DNA of 64,000 nt from positions 1-64,000 of the forward strand of contig WLPX01000002.1 of the NCBI GenBank assembly GCA_009698575.1, given 5' to 3'. A program made the translations under genes and the position numbers. A model generated the notes under the pieces. It was not told the origin of the DNA, did not search any database, and worked only from the letters and a program-made list of their open reading frames with translations. This document shows, piece by piece, positions 44,318 through 56,063 of the stretch (position 1 is its first letter; each line of letters begins with the position of its first letter). The stretch comes from Actinomycetota bacterium. Lineage in GTDB: Bacteria > Actinomycetota > Actinomycetes > S36-B12 > UBA5976.

Positions 44318-45079
44318 GTGTTTAGATTTCTGCTCCAGCCTAAATGGATCGCAGTCACCCTTGTTTGTTTAATCGCACTGCCAGCCTTTCAAGCACTTTC
44401 CGACTGGCAGTGGCGGCGACTCGACCAGCGGCACATCTATAACAAGCAGATTCTTGCCGAGATTGCCAAACCTGAAGTTCCAATCACCGATTTGGTTGAT
44501 CTTGGTTCATACCCTTTGGTGCTAGTTGAAGAGGCACAGTGGCGAACGGTTGAGGCAACGGGTACGTGGCTTGCTGCAGATCAAGTTCTTGTTCGCAAAA
44601 AGAGTCTTGAATCTGATTTGGGATTGTGGGTAGTAACGCCATTGCAACTTACTGACGGCACGATTGTCATGGTGAACAGAGGTTGGACTGCGGCAGCCAA
44701 TTCAGCAGTTGATAGTCCGGTTGTAACAGATTCTCCAACTGGTCAAGTTGAAGTATTGGGCCGAGTGCGAGATGTTGCGCAACGCAAAAAATCAGCGCCT
44801 ACTGACTTGCCAGACGGGCAAGTCGATCAAATAGTTCCGCTGGAAATAGTTGACTCCCCCAAAACCTTGAGCAATGTCTACCTAGAAATGACCGCTAGTC
44901 GGCCGGAATCTCGATCCAATGACATTCGCGAATTGCCGGCGCCAGAAGTAACCGAAGGTCCGCACCGTTCGTACGCAGTCCAATGGATCTTTTTTGAGAT
45001 CATGACTGTGATTGGTTGGGTAGTTTTAGTTCGCAATGAAGTACTCGAACAAAAGAAACAAAAGGTATTAGAGAGCTAA
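44318..45079 (+). CDS. SURF1 family cytochrome oxidase assembly protein
   Basis: A 253-residue membrane protein. An N-terminal membrane helix (about 8-27) is followed by FQALSDWQWRRLDQR, a periplasmic-side domain with VLVRKKSLESDLGLWVVTPLQL and VNRGW, and a C-terminal helix. SURF1 inserts heme a into the aa3-type oxidase, consistent with ctaA and ctaB in the window. The GTG at 44318 follows the DUF3099 stop closely. It overlaps the convergent ABC gene by 4 bp. Confidence 0.9.
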   Translation: MFRFLLQPKWIAVTLVCLIALPAFQALSDWQWRRLDQRHIYNKQILAEIAKPEVPITDLVDLGSYPLVLVEEAQWRTVEATGTWLAADQVLVRKKSLESDLGLWVVTPLQLTDGTIVMVNRGWTAAANSAVDSPVVTDSPTGQVEVLGRVRDVAQRKKSAPTDLPDGQVDQIVPLEIVDSPKTLSNVYLEMTASRPESRSNDIRELPAPEVTEGPHRSYAVQWIFFEIMTVIGWVVLVRNEVLEQKKQKVLES

Positions 45080-46959
45080 TCGGTTGCATTCGATTCATTG
45101 AACTGCAAGCCATAAAGTTCGGCATACAAACCGCCTTGAGCGAGTAGTTCATCATGCGTACCTCGTTGTACTATGCGACCTTCGTCCAAAACTAGAATCT
45201 GATTTGCTTGGCGAATAGTAGATAACCTATGTGCAACCACAATTGAAGTTCTGCCCTGCAATGCGATGGCTAAGGCAGCCTGTACAGCTGCTTCATTCTC
45301 CGAATCAAGATGAGCTGTGGCTTCATCTAGTACTACTACATCGGGTGCTTTAAGCAGTAAGCGAGCAATTGCTATTCGTTGTTTCTCGCCGCCAGAAAGT
45401 CGATGCCCGCGATCCCCAACAACTGTGTCTAAGCCGTCAGGAAGTTCCCTTATCATGTCTTCAATCTGCGCACTGGCACAGGCTTGCCAAATTTGCTCTT
45501 CAGTTGCATCCGTCTTCGCGTACATCAAATTTGCTCGGATTGTGTCGTGATACATGTGCGCATCCTGAGTCACAACTCCAACAATTCGATGCAACGATTC
45601 TTGAGTTGCATCTTTCACATCAATACCTGAGATTCGAACTGTGCCAGTAGTTGCGTCATAGAGCCGCGAGACCAAGGTTGTAATTGTGCTTTTGCCAGCT
45701 CCCGATGGGCCGACTAGCGCAATCATTTCGCCAGGTTGCGCAGCGAAGGTTACATCATGCAAGGTCGATTCACTTATGGTCCGGCTGTCTGGATGGGCAA
45801 CTATCTCCAAACTTGCAAGTGACACTTCTGGTCCAGACGGATAGCGGAATTCAACGTGATCGAATTCCACACTGGTTGGTCCGGCTGCCAACTCTTGGGC
45901 ATTTGCCTTATCTTTGACCATCGGCTCTAGGTCAAGCACCTCAAAGACTCGTTCAAACGAAACAAGTGAAGTCATGATGTCTACTCGAACATTGGCAAGC
46001 GCTGTGATTGGTCCATACAAACGCCCCAGCAATGCGGTGAGCGCAAGCAACGTACCTAGCGTCAATGTGCCATTAATTACCGATACGCCACCCATGCCGT
46101 AAACCAAAGCAGTAGCAAGAGAACCTACTAAAACCATGGCAGTGAAAAAGACACTATTGGACATGGCAATTCGAATACCCATGTGGCGTACCGAATCGGC
46201 CTTCTCGGAAAACATTTTAGATTCCCGTTGTGGCGTGCCAAATATCTTCATCAAGAGTGCGCCTGACACATTGAAGCGTTCCGCCATCTGAGTACTCATG
46301 GCTGAGTTGAAATCAGCTTGTTGCCGAGTTAACGACTGCAATCTGCTACCCATCCAACGCGCAGGAACCATGAATAATGGCAACAACAACAGCGAAGCCA
46401 GTGTTATCTGCCATGACAAAACAAACATCGTGCCGGCGACGACGACGAGGCTAATTACATTGCCAACTACCCCACCCAGTGTTGAAGTAAAAGCACGCTG
46501 TGCACCCATAACATCGCTATTTAGTCTGGAAATTAGGGCACCGGTTTGTGCCCGAGTGAAAAATGCGATCGATTGCAATTGCACGTGATCAAAAACTTGG
46601 GTGCGCATATTGAAGATCAAACCTTCGCCGATTGTGGATTGCATTTGTCGGCTGAGTAGTCCTAAACCTGCGCCCAAAACTGCGGTGCCAGCAATGGCTA
46701 CAGCCATCCAGATCACCATGGTGGAGTCCTTGTTCGGGATGGCCGTATCAACTATTCGTTTGAATAAAAGTGGCTGCGCTACAACCAGCAATGAATCGAC
46801 AACTAACAGCGCAAGGTATGCAGTGATGTAAAACTTGAACTCTCGGGCATAGCTAAATACGCGCTTGAGTGTGCCTGCGGTTAGTTGCTTTTGTTTAACA
46901 GATCGATCGCGAGTAAAACCTTGATAAGCCGCCCATGGGTTCCCACCGTGCAAACTCAT
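45076..46959 (-). CDS. ABC transporter, fused permease and ATPase
   Basis: A 627-residue exporter half-transporter of the ABCB type. Six membrane segments occupy about residues 35-320. The ATPase follows, with Walker A GPSGAGKST (about residue 420), signature LSGGEKQRIAIAR, Walker B VVVLDEATAHLD and the H loop AHRLST. It probably works as a homodimer; lipid or drug export is usual, but the substrate is unknown. AGGTGG precedes the ATG. Confidence 0.93.
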   Translation of the reverse strand: MSLHGGNPWAAYQGFTRDRSVKQKQLTAGTLKRVFSYAREFKFYITAYLALLVVDSLLVVAQPLLFKRIVDTAIPNKDSTMVIWMAVAIAGTAVLGAGLGLLSRQMQSTIGEGLIFNMRTQVFDHVQLQSIAFFTRAQTGALISRLNSDVMGAQRAFTSTLGGVVGNVISLVVVAGTMFVLSWQITLASLLLLPLFMVPARWMGSRLQSLTRQQADFNSAMSTQMAERFNVSGALLMKIFGTPQRESKMFSEKADSVRHMGIRIAMSNSVFFTAMVLVGSLATALVYGMGGVSVINGTLTLGTLLALTALLGRLYGPITALANVRVDIMTSLVSFERVFEVLDLEPMVKDKANAQELAAGPTSVEFDHVEFRYPSGPEVSLASLEIVAHPDSRTISESTLHDVTFAAQPGEMIALVGPSGAGKSTITTLVSRLYDATTGTVRISGIDVKDATQESLHRIVGVVTQDAHMYHDTIRANLMYAKTDATEEQIWQACASAQIEDMIRELPDGLDTVVGDRGHRLSGGEKQRIAIARLLLKAPDVVVLDEATAHLDSENEAAVQAALAIALQGRTSIVVAHRLSTIRQANQILVLDEGRIVQRGTHDELLAQGGLYAELYGLQFNESNATD

Positions 46960-47000
46960 CTAAACCGCCACCTAAATCTCTCTAAGTACCAACTGTATTG

Positions 47001-48599
47001 CTATGCCAGTGCGATCAAATCCAGATAGTCCACATTCCAAAGGTCTTCAACGCCATCGGGCAGTAACAGCACACGCTCCGGCTGCAATGCCGTAACAGCA
47101 CCCTCATCGTGTGTTACCAGCACAACTGAGCCTTCGTATTCACGTAAGGCGTCGAGAATCTCGGCTCGACTAGCTGGATCTAAGTTGTTTGTTGGTTCAT
47201 CTAAGAGCAGAACATTTGCTGCTGAAACTACAAGCATCGCCAAACTAAGTCTGGTTTTTTCACCACCAGAAAGGACGCCAGCTGGTTTCGCCACGGCGTC
47301 GCCAGAAAACAGGAAGGAACCTAGAACACTGCGTACTTGACTGTCATTCATGTCACCAGATGCCGTGAGCATGTTTTCCAGCACGCTACGTTCTGGATCT
47401 AACGTTTCATGCTCCTGTGCGTAGTATCCGATCTTCAAGCCATGACCTGGTTGGATCTCGCCAGTATCAGGTGTATCAACGCCAGCAAGGATTCGCAAGA
47501 GTGTGGTCTTGCCAGCACCGTTGAGACCAAGCACTACCACTTTGCTACCGCGATCAATTGCTAAGTCAACGTCGGTGAAAATTTCCTGCGATCCATAAAC
47601 TCGACTTAGTCCAGTTGCCATTAGCGGCGTCTTGCCACAAGGAGCCGGTGTTGGGAAACGCAATTTTGCGACCCGATCCCCTTGTCGCACGGTCTCTAAG
47701 CCACTCATCAATTTCTCGGCTCGCTTGTACATACTTTGTGCCGCTTTAGCCTTTGAGGCTTTGGCACGCATCCGGTCAGCTTGTGCCTGCAGTACCTGCG
47801 CCTGTCGTTCTGTGTTGGATCGCTCCCGCTTACGGCGCCGTTCATCAGTTTCTCGGGCGTTCAAATATTCTTTCCAGCCCAAGTTATAGATGTCCAAGGT
47901 TTGGCGATTAGCGTCCAAATAGAACACGCGATTTACCGTGGCCTCTAACAGTTCGACATCGTGACTGATGACTACCAACCCGCCTTGATGATTTGCAAGG
48001 AAGGATCGTAACCAAACAATTGAGTCAGCATCCAAGTGGTTTGTTGGCTCATCCAGCAGAAGCGTCTCTGAGCCACTAAACAAAATGCGAGCCAGTTCAA
48101 TTCTGCGTCGTTGGCCACCAGACAACGTGCCCAACGTCTGGGCCAGGACATCAACCGTGAGACCAACACTGGCTGCCAGCGATGCTGCTTCACTTTCAGC
48201 TGCGTAACCACCGGCTGCCTGGAAGGACTCTTCGGCGCTTGCATATTTGCGCATGGCCTTGTCACGGATCTTGTCATCGTCAGCACCCATATCAAGTTCG
48301 CTTTGGCGCATTCGACGGACAAATTCATCAAGCCCTCGAGCACTTAGGATGCGATCCATTGCAACTACGTCAAGATCCCCAGTACGTGGATCTTGCGGCA
48401 GGTATCCAACTGATGCCGATGAAGCAATCTGACCTTTAGCGGGTTGAATTAGGCCCGCAAGGACCTTTGTTAAAGTGGTTTTACCAGCGCCATTGCGTCC
48501 TACGAGACCAACCCGGTCACCATTATCGACACGAAAGGTGGCTCCGCTTAATAGCAATTCGGCGCCCGCGCGTAATTCAACTTCAGTTGCTTGAATCAC
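47001..48599 (-). CDS. ABC-F family ATPase
   Basis: A 532-residue protein with two ABC domains joined by a long charged linker (about 235-310, rich in Arg/Lys/Glu) and no membrane segments. Walker A motifs are GRNGAGKTT and GLNGAGKTT; both LSGG signatures are present. ABC-F proteins act on the ribosome in translation control or antibiotic protection. Which one applies here cannot be told from sequence. The start is GTG. Confidence 0.9.
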   Translation of the reverse strand: MIQATEVELRAGAELLLSGATFRVDNGDRVGLVGRNGAGKTTLTKVLAGLIQPAKGQIASSASVGYLPQDPRTGDLDVVAMDRILSARGLDEFVRRMRQSELDMGADDDKIRDKAMRKYASAEESFQAAGGYAAESEAASLAASVGLTVDVLAQTLGTLSGGQRRRIELARILFSGSETLLLDEPTNHLDADSIVWLRSFLANHQGGLVVISHDVELLEATVNRVFYLDANRQTLDIYNLGWKEYLNARETDERRRKRERSNTERQAQVLQAQADRMRAKASKAKAAQSMYKRAEKLMSGLETVRQGDRVAKLRFPTPAPCGKTPLMATGLSRVYGSQEIFTDVDLAIDRGSKVVVLGLNGAGKTTLLRILAGVDTPDTGEIQPGHGLKIGYYAQEHETLDPERSVLENMLTASGDMNDSQVRSVLGSFLFSGDAVAKPAGVLSGGEKTRLSLAMLVVSAANVLLLDEPTNNLDPASRAEILDALREYEGSVVLVTHDEGAVTALQPERVLLLPDGVEDLWNVDYLDLIALA

Positions 48600-48684
48600 T
48601 TGGGAACTGCGCCTATCTGATGGTTATGGCATCTTTTTGTTAAAAGAAATGTTGCTATGCGACAGTTAATGTTACTGCTTGGGT

Positions 48685-48999
48685 TTAAAGGTTAAAACCA
48701 AGTGCGCGTAGCATTTCGCGACCTTCGTCAGTGATTTTATCTGGACCCCATGGTGGCATCCAAACCCAATTGAGTTTGAAGTCTGAAACATGTCCATCTA
48801 GTGCAGCGCGAGTTTGATCTTCGATGACATCTGTTAGCGGACATGCAGCTGAAGTAAGAGTCATGTCGATGGTTGCGATGTTTCCGTCATCGACGGTGAC
48901 GGCGTATACCAAGCCAAGATCTACTACGTTGATACCCAATTCAGGATCGACAACATCTTTCATTAATTCAAATACGTCATCTTCTTGTAGAACGTCCAT
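48685..48999 (-). CDS. sufT: SufT-type MIP18/DUF59 Fe-S assembly protein
   Basis: A 104-residue DUF59 protein. VVDPELGINVVDLGLVY and LTSAACPLTDVI (with the conserved cysteine) are the signatures. It assists Fe-S cluster delivery. ATG 48999 shares one base with the sufU stop. It ends the suf operon. Confidence 0.92.
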   Translation of the reverse strand: MDVLQEDDVFELMKDVVDPELGINVVDLGLVYAVTVDDGNIATIDMTLTSAACPLTDVIEDQTRAALDGHVSDFKLNWVWMPPWGPDKITDEGREMLRALGFNL

Positions 49000-49442
49000 T
49001 AGCTCTGCTCCTCTATTGCACCGGCTTGAATTGCCGCATCTTTCCACGCCATCCATGCCAGTAAGGCACATTTTACTCGGGCTGGATACTGCGCTACACC
49101 AACTAGCGCTATACCGTCGCCCAGAATGTCTTCATCTGGTTCGACATTTCTCTGCAACATGGCGATTAAGTGTTCAACCGCTTTATCTCCTGCTGCAAAA
49201 TCAAAATTATTAATTTGGTCATACATGATCGATGCGGATGCTTGGCTGATCGAACAGCCTTGATTGTCATACGAAACCGCAATTTTGCCATCAGCAAGCA
49301 CTTGCACCCGCAGTGTGATTTCATCTCCACATGTGGGATTGACGTGATGAACTTCTGATGCAAACTCTGAACTTAGTCCCTTGCCGTGCGGGTGCTTATA
49401 GTGATCCAGGATTATCTCCTGATACATGTTCTCCAATTTCAT
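48999..49442 (-). CDS. sufU: Fe-S assembly sulfurtransferase SufU
   Basis: A 147-residue SufU protein. C38, D40, C63 and C125 are the zinc ligands, which take sulfur from SufS by ligand swapping. The insertion between the second and third cysteines marks SufU rather than IscU. It starts 3 bp after sufS. Confidence 0.95.
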   Translation of the reverse strand: MKLENMYQEIILDHYKHPHGKGLSSEFASEVHHVNPTCGDEITLRVQVLADGKIAVSYDNQGCSISQASASIMYDQINNFDFAAGDKAVEHLIAMLQRNVEPDEDILGDGIALVGVAQYPARVKCALLAWMAWKDAAIQAGAIEEQS

Positions 49443-49445
49443 GAT

Positions 49446-51483
<2,038 letters not shown>

Positions 51484-51485
51484 GA

Positions 51486-51824
51486 CTAACTCCTCGTGCT
51501 TTCGGATAGTGAAACAAAAATCATTGGATCTGTTTGGTTTTCTTCGATTACAACTTTGTACGTTTGCAGATCTGAAGTGGCTGGTGGCCCAGAAGCAGCG
51601 CCGGATCGAAGGTCAAAGGATGATCCGTGCAGCCAGCACTCGATTGAGCATCCTTCGATGTCTCCTTCGGAAAGTGAGACTTCGGAATGTGTGCAAATAT
51701 CGCTAACTGCATAGACCTGGTCAGCAATTTTGGCAAGCAAAATGTCTTGCCCCTCGACAACCACCTTAAATGGCTTCGATTCCTGCAGTTGTGATACGCG
51801 AATCGTTTCAAACATTGTGGACAT
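51486..51824 (-). CDS. Rieske-type ferredoxin of the suf operon
   Basis: A 112-residue Rieske [2Fe-2S] protein. C44-x-H46 and C63-x2-H66 bind the cluster. It sits between sufD and sufC, as in Streptomyces-type suf operons, and overlaps the sufD stop by one base. It may supply electrons for cluster assembly; a dioxygenase-ferredoxin annotation is common but not supported here because no oxygenase is near. Confidence 0.92.
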   Translation of the reverse strand: MSTMFETIRVSQLQESKPFKVVVEGQDILLAKIADQVYAVSDICTHSEVSLSEGDIEGCSIECWLHGSSFDLRSGAASGPPATSDLQTYKVVIEENQTDPMIFVSLSESTRS

Positions 51825-52969
51825 TAGATGTGACCGCCAAGACGCGTTTCGATACTGGTGCGGACTCGATCGTTGATTTCTGGAACTGAAATTTGACCGA
51901 GCAGGTCTTCAAAGAAGCCACGAAGCACTAGCTTGCGCGCTTCGTCCGGAGTGATTCCGCGCGACTGTAAGTAAAACAATTGCTCGTCGTCAAAACGACC
52001 CGTTGTACTTGCGTGCCCGGCTCCGACAATTTCGCCAGTTTCGATCTCAAGATTAGGAACTGAGTCTGCCCGACCGCCACCGCTTAGAACCAAATTGCGA
52101 TTGATTTCGTAGGTGTCAGTTCCAACTGCATTAGCTCGGATTAACACATCACCAACCCAAACTGTGTGTGCATCTTCTCCGTCTAAGGCACCCTTGTAAA
52201 CGACATTGCTACGGCAGTTAGCCTGGCTATGGTCAACGAACAACCGATGCTCAGCATGTTGACCAGCGCTAGCAAAATACAGTCCAAAAAGTTCAGCTTG
52301 GCCACCTGGCGCGGTGTAAACCACGCTCGGCAGAATTCGCACAACTTCTCCACCAAGAGTGATCAACACATGCTTGGCTGATGAATCTCGTCCCAGGGTG
52401 ATTCGATGCTGCGCCAAGTGCACGGCTTTGGCATCCCAATCTTGCAATGAGACAACGCAAATACTCGCGCCATCTGCAACATTGATGTCAATGTTGCCTG
52501 CATAAGTTGCATCACCAATGTGATCTACGATTACAACAGCTTTTGCGAACTTCTCAACGTTGATGTCGAGTTGACCATAAGAGACTGCGCCTGAGCCAAC
52601 TACTGAAACGACAACCGATTCTTCAAGTTGCGCGTCTGCTGAGATCGTTAAGGTTGATACTGAATCAACGTTCGCCCATGCACCAGCGGCGATCTTGTCA
52701 GTGAACCCCTGACGCTCTCCGGTTTTAGCGGAAGTCAGTTCGAATGTTGCACCTGGAACTTTGTTAACAGCGATTGCCACGCCACCAGTGGTTGGCACAT
52801 CACCTTTATGTAAGTCACGAAGTTTTGACATCGGAGTAAAACGAAACTCTTCATCACGACTTGTAGGAGTTGGGAAATCACTTGGATCCAGAGATCGGAT
52901 CACAGGAGTGTGATCCTTCGGTGGAACTATCGCAACTTCGCGTTCAATGTGTTCGGTAGTAGCGGTCAT
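51824..52969 (-). CDS. sufD: Fe-S assembly protein SufD
   Basis: A 381-residue scaffold subunit that pairs with SufB. The C-terminal beta-helix includes RSNVVYKGALDG, NLVLSGGGRADSVPNLEIETGEI and GHASTTGRFDDEQLFYLQSRGI, matching the SufB/SufD core with the conserved histidine in GHAS. It starts 2 bp after sufB. Confidence 0.94.
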   Translation of the reverse strand: MTATTEHIEREVAIVPPKDHTPVIRSLDPSDFPTPTSRDEEFRFTPMSKLRDLHKGDVPTTGGVAIAVNKVPGATFELTSAKTGERQGFTDKIAAGAWANVDSVSTLTISADAQLEESVVVSVVGSGAVSYGQLDINVEKFAKAVVIVDHIGDATYAGNIDINVADGASICVVSLQDWDAKAVHLAQHRITLGRDSSAKHVLITLGGEVVRILPSVVYTAPGGQAELFGLYFASAGQHAEHRLFVDHSQANCRSNVVYKGALDGEDAHTVWVGDVLIRANAVGTDTYEINRNLVLSGGGRADSVPNLEIETGEIVGAGHASTTGRFDDEQLFYLQSRGITPDEARKLVLRGFFEDLLGQISVPEINDRVRTSIETRLGGHI

Positions 52970-52971
52970 CT

Positions 52972-54381
52972 CTAGCCAACCGCTCCTTCCATTTGAAGTT
53001 CAATTAGTCGATTAAGTTCTAGGGCATATTCCATGGGTAGTTCACGTGCAATCGGCTCGATGAATCCGCGCACGATCATAGCCATAGCTTCTGCTTCATC
53101 AAGTCCACGAGACATCAAGTAAAACAACTGATCTTCGGAGACTTTGGAAACTGAGGCTTCGTGACCAAGCGATACGTCATCTTCACGAACATCAACATAC
53201 GGGTATGTATCAGAACGAGATATGTCATCGACTAGTAAAGCATCACAACGAACTGTGCTCTTACTTCCGTAAGCACCGTCAAGTACCTGAACCAGACCAC
53301 GGTAGGACGTACGACCGCCACCGCGAGCCACAGACTTACTGATGATTGATGAGGACGTTAGTGGTGCTGCGTGAACCATCTTGGCTCCAGCGTCCTGATG
53401 CTGTCCTTCGCCAGCAAAAGCCACAGAAAGCGTTTCACCCTTAGCATGTGGACCTTGTAGCCAGATTGCTGGGTATTTCATGGTTACTTTAGACCCGATG
53501 TTTCCATCGACCCATTCCATAGTTGCGCCTTCGTGGGCAACTGCACGCTTGGTTACCAAGTTATAAACATTGTTAGACCAGTTTTGAATTGTGGTGTAAC
53601 GGCAGCGTCCACCCTTTTTAACAATAATTTCCACGACTGCTGAATGCAGTGAATCACTTGAATAAGTTGGCGCAGTGCAACCCTCAACGTAGTGAACGTA
53701 CGCGCCTTCATCAACAATGATCAGAGTACGTTCGAATTGACCCATGTTTTCGGTGTTAATTCGGAAGTATGCCTGTAATGGAATGTCCACGTGAACGCCC
53801 TTTGGCACATAAATGAACGAACCACCGGACCATACTGAAGTGTTCAGAGCGGCAAACTTGTTGTCTCCAACTGGAATCACGGTTGCAAAGTATTCCCGGA
53901 ACAATTCTTCGTGCTCGCGTAAACCTGTATCCGTATCTACGAAAATTACACCTAGTTCTTCTAGGTCCTCGCGAATCTTGTGGTAAACAACTTCGGATTC
54001 GTACTGCGCAGCTACGCCACCGACTAGTCGTTGCTTCTCAGCCTCTGGGATGCCTAGGCGGTCGTAGGTGTTCTTGATGTCTTCCGGCAGTTCATCCCAG
54101 CTAGTTGCTTGCTTCTCAGTGGAACGCACAAAATATTTGATGTTGTCGAAGTCAATCCCTGACAAGTCGCTACCCCAGTTAGGCATCGGCTTTTTCCCAA
54201 ATAGGTTAAATCCTTTTAAGCGTAGGTCAAGCATCCATTGCGGTTCATTCTTTAGGCCCGAGATATTGCGAACCACTTCTTCGTTGATGCCGCGTCGTGC
54301 ATTGCTACCTGCGTGATCACTGTCATGCCATCCGAAATCGTAATTTCCGAGTGCATCTAAATGCTCCTGTTGGGTTGTCAT
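52972..54381 (-). CDS. sufB: Fe-S assembly protein SufB
   Basis: A 469-residue scaffold subunit on which the cluster is built. VYVEGCTAP-type sequence ([12 protein letters not shown]), [23 protein letters not shown] and [22 protein letters not shown] are the family motifs. ATG 54381 overlaps the sufR stop as ATGA; the longer frame is not used. Confidence 0.96.
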   Translation of the reverse strand: MTTQQEHLDALGNYDFGWHDSDHAGSNARRGINEEVVRNISGLKNEPQWMLDLRLKGFNLFGKKPMPNWGSDLSGIDFDNIKYFVRSTEKQATSWDELPEDIKNTYDRLGIPEAEKQRLVGGVAAQYESEVVYHKIREDLEELGVIFVDTDTGLREHEELFREYFATVIPVGDNKFAALNTSVWSGGSFIYVPKGVHVDIPLQAYFRINTENMGQFERTLIIVDEGAYVHYVEGCTAPTYSSDSLHSAVVEIIVKKGGRCRYTTIQNWSNNVYNLVTKRAVAHEGATMEWVDGNIGSKVTMKYPAIWLQGPHAKGETLSVAFAGEGQHQDAGAKMVHAAPLTSSSIISKSVARGGGRTSYRGLVQVLDGAYGSKSTVRCDALLVDDISRSDTYPYVDVREDDVSLGHEASVSKVSEDQLFYLMSRGLDEAEAMAMIVRGFIEPIARELPMEYALELNRLIELQMEGAVG

Positions 54382-55046
54382 GCGTTTTCCCTTCGAGTGT
54401 GTGGAACTAATGTCGTACAAACTGCGTTACCTTTTGCGATTGTTGCTAGTCGAGTTACGTGAACTCCAGTGAGTTCCGAAAATGCCTTGGTTTCTGCTTC
54501 ACACATTGCTGGAAATTCGATTGCAATGTCGCCCATTGGGCAATTGTGTTGGCAGATTTGAGTGGAGCCGTAGAGTCCTTCAGTTTCTGTTGCGGCATAG
54601 CCATCTTGATTAAGAGCTTCGATAAGTGCAACCGCGCGTTCTTCAATTGTGCCCAACTCGGTTATCTCGATGTGCCTGGCAACAAAATCACTTGCAACGC
54701 TGGTGGCGAAATCAATTACGGCGCCAGCACCAGAAGTGTTGTTTAGGTATTTAACGGCGCTCAATCCCAAACTCTCTTGCTGTTCTCCAAATCTGGCTCG
54801 GCCAGCTGAAGTCAACATAAATACTCGCGATGGTCTACCGCGACCTCGTTTGGAATCTAAAGCTGCTGGTCCATAAGGTGCTCGTTCACTGGATTCAACT
54901 AAACCTAGGTGCAAAAGTTGATCTAGTTGCTTGCGAACTGCTGCGCCAGATAGTCCTAATGTGTCCGCAATATCTGTTGCGGTAGACGGTCCGGCCTGCA
55001 ACAAAGTACGCGCTACCGTAGCCGCTGCCGTTCCTTCGAATTTCAC
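54378..55046 (-). CDS. sufR: SufR-type Fe-S sensing transcription repressor
   Basis: A winged-helix regulator of about 222 residues. The DNA-binding domain is near residues 10-80, with a basic RGRGRPSR hinge. C165, C169, C182 and C210 are candidate ligands of an Fe-S cluster by which SufR senses cluster status. GTG 55046 is chosen: AACAAT lies 6 nt upstream, and the longer frame from TTG 55103 would start inside a palindrome. It is the first gene of the suf operon. Confidence 0.88.
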   Translation of the reverse strand: MKFEGTAAATVARTLLQAGPSTATDIADTLGLSGAAVRKQLDQLLHLGLVESSERAPYGPAALDSKRGRGRPSRVFMLTSAGRARFGEQQESLGLSAVKYLNNTSGAGAVIDFATSVASDFVARHIEITELGTIEERAVALIEALNQDGYAATETEGLYGSTQICQHNCPMGDIAIEFPAMCEAETKAFSELTGVHVTRLATIAKGNAVCTTLVPHTRRENA

Positions 55047-55052
55047 AACCTT

Positions 55053-55058
55053 ATTGTT
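55053..55058 (-). promoter_or_regulatory. Candidate -10 of leaderless suf operon transcript
   Basis: AACAAT on the minus strand ends 6 nt before the GTG at 55046. Confidence 0.4.
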
Positions 55059-55083
55059 GCGTAAATATCGTAATTCCGCACCT

Positions 55084-55103
55084 TTGGGGTGGTCGGACCC
55101 CAA
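55084..55103. promoter_or_regulatory. Palindromic operator candidate between sufR and ctaA
   Basis: TTGGGGT (55084-55090) and ACCCCAA (55097-55103) form a perfect 7-bp inverted repeat with a 6-bp spacer. Its centre is about 47 bp from both predicted transcription starts (55046 minus, 55140 plus). It may be the SufR site or that of another regulator of Fe-S and heme genes. Confidence 0.55.
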
Positions 55104-55127
55104 TCTGCGCCGTGGTTATTGGACATC

Positions 55128-55133
55128 TAGGCT
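55128..55133 (+). promoter_or_regulatory. Candidate -10 of leaderless ctaA transcript
   Basis: TAGGCT ends 6 nt before the GTG at 55140. The same hexamer and spacing precede ctaB. Confidence 0.5.
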
Positions 55134-55139
55134 GTAAGC

Positions 55140-56060
55140 GTGTCCCCTAGCTCCCTTAAGACCTGGCAACGCAGAACTCTGATTGCGAATTTGCTGGTGC
55201 AAACTGGGATCGTTTTGACCGGCGCAGTAGTTCGACTTACTTCCTCGGGCCTTGGGTGCCCTACCTGGCCGGAATGCGTTGACGGCTCTATCGCACCAAC
55301 TTCCGCGCAAACCCAGTCCTGGCACAAATACGTGGAATTCGGGAATCGCTTACTCACTTTTGTTTTGGTGATTGTTGCGGTGGCAACAATTGCTGCCGTA
55401 CGCAGTCACAACCGACAGCGCTTCGCAAGTGGATTAGCGAAGCGTAGAAGCCTAACCATTCTCGCTGTCGGAACCTTAGCTGGAATTTTTGCGCAAGCAA
55501 TTCTTGGCGGCATCACGGTCCTCACAGGGTTGCACCCATTAACAGTTGCTGCGCACTTCATGCTTTCTATCGGATTGATTACGGTTGCTCAGAATTTATT
55601 GACGAGGGCTCAAGAACCCGATGACGCCCCCGTTAACTTGCAAGTCGTACAACCAATTGACTTCGCAATGAAAATGCATGTGTGGCTAGCTTTACTGGTT
55701 ATTTTCATGGGCACGTTAGTTACAGGATCAGGTCCGCACGCAGGTGACTCAAGTGATGTCGTTCGACTTGGATTTGATCCTCGAACAATTTCATGGCTAC
55801 ACGCAGACATCGTCTTACTATTTGTCGGCCTCACCATTGGATTACTAATTGCACTGCGTGCGACTAATGCACCGAAATTGGTTGTTCGGCAAGCCTGGAT
55901 TGTTCTGGCGATTTGCGTAGCCCAAGGTTTCGTTGGATATACGCAATACTTCACTGGCTTGCCTTGGGCATTGGTGACGGTTCACGTATTAGGCGCATGT
56001 CTACTTTGGATCTATTCAGTACGTCTGTATCTTGCGCGAAACACTCGCGGTCTTAACTAA
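55140..56060 (+). CDS. ctaA: Heme A synthase (COX15/CtaA)
   Basis: A 306-residue membrane protein with about eight hydrophobic segments. GAVVRLTSSGLGCPTWPEC holds the conserved loop cysteines; histidines in WHKYVEFGNRLLTF, HPLTVAAHF, LHADIVLLF and TVHVLGA are heme ligands. It oxidises the C8 methyl of heme O to make heme A. It is convergent with ctaB across a 3-bp gap. Confidence 0.94.
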   Translation: MSPSSLKTWQRRTLIANLLVQTGIVLTGAVVRLTSSGLGCPTWPECVDGSIAPTSAQTQSWHKYVEFGNRLLTFVLVIVAVATIAAVRSHNRQRFASGLAKRRSLTILAVGTLAGIFAQAILGGITVLTGLHPLTVAAHFMLSIGLITVAQNLLTRAQEPDDAPVNLQVVQPIDFAMKMHVWLALLVIFMGTLVTGSGPHAGDSSDVVRLGFDPRTISWLHADIVLLFVGLTIGLLIALRATNAPKLVVRQAWIVLAICVAQGFVGYTQYFTGLPWALVTVHVLGACLLWIYSVRLYLARNTRGLN

Positions 56061-56063
56061 GCG

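Noticed and set aside
48675-48705. Near-palindrome at the sufT stop as terminator
   Set aside because: The arms are A/T-rich with a mismatch and no convincing T tract on the minus strand.
55047-55103. TTG start extension of sufR
   Set aside because: It would place the palindrome inside the coding region and adds residues not typical of SufR; the GTG at 55046 fits the spacing rule.
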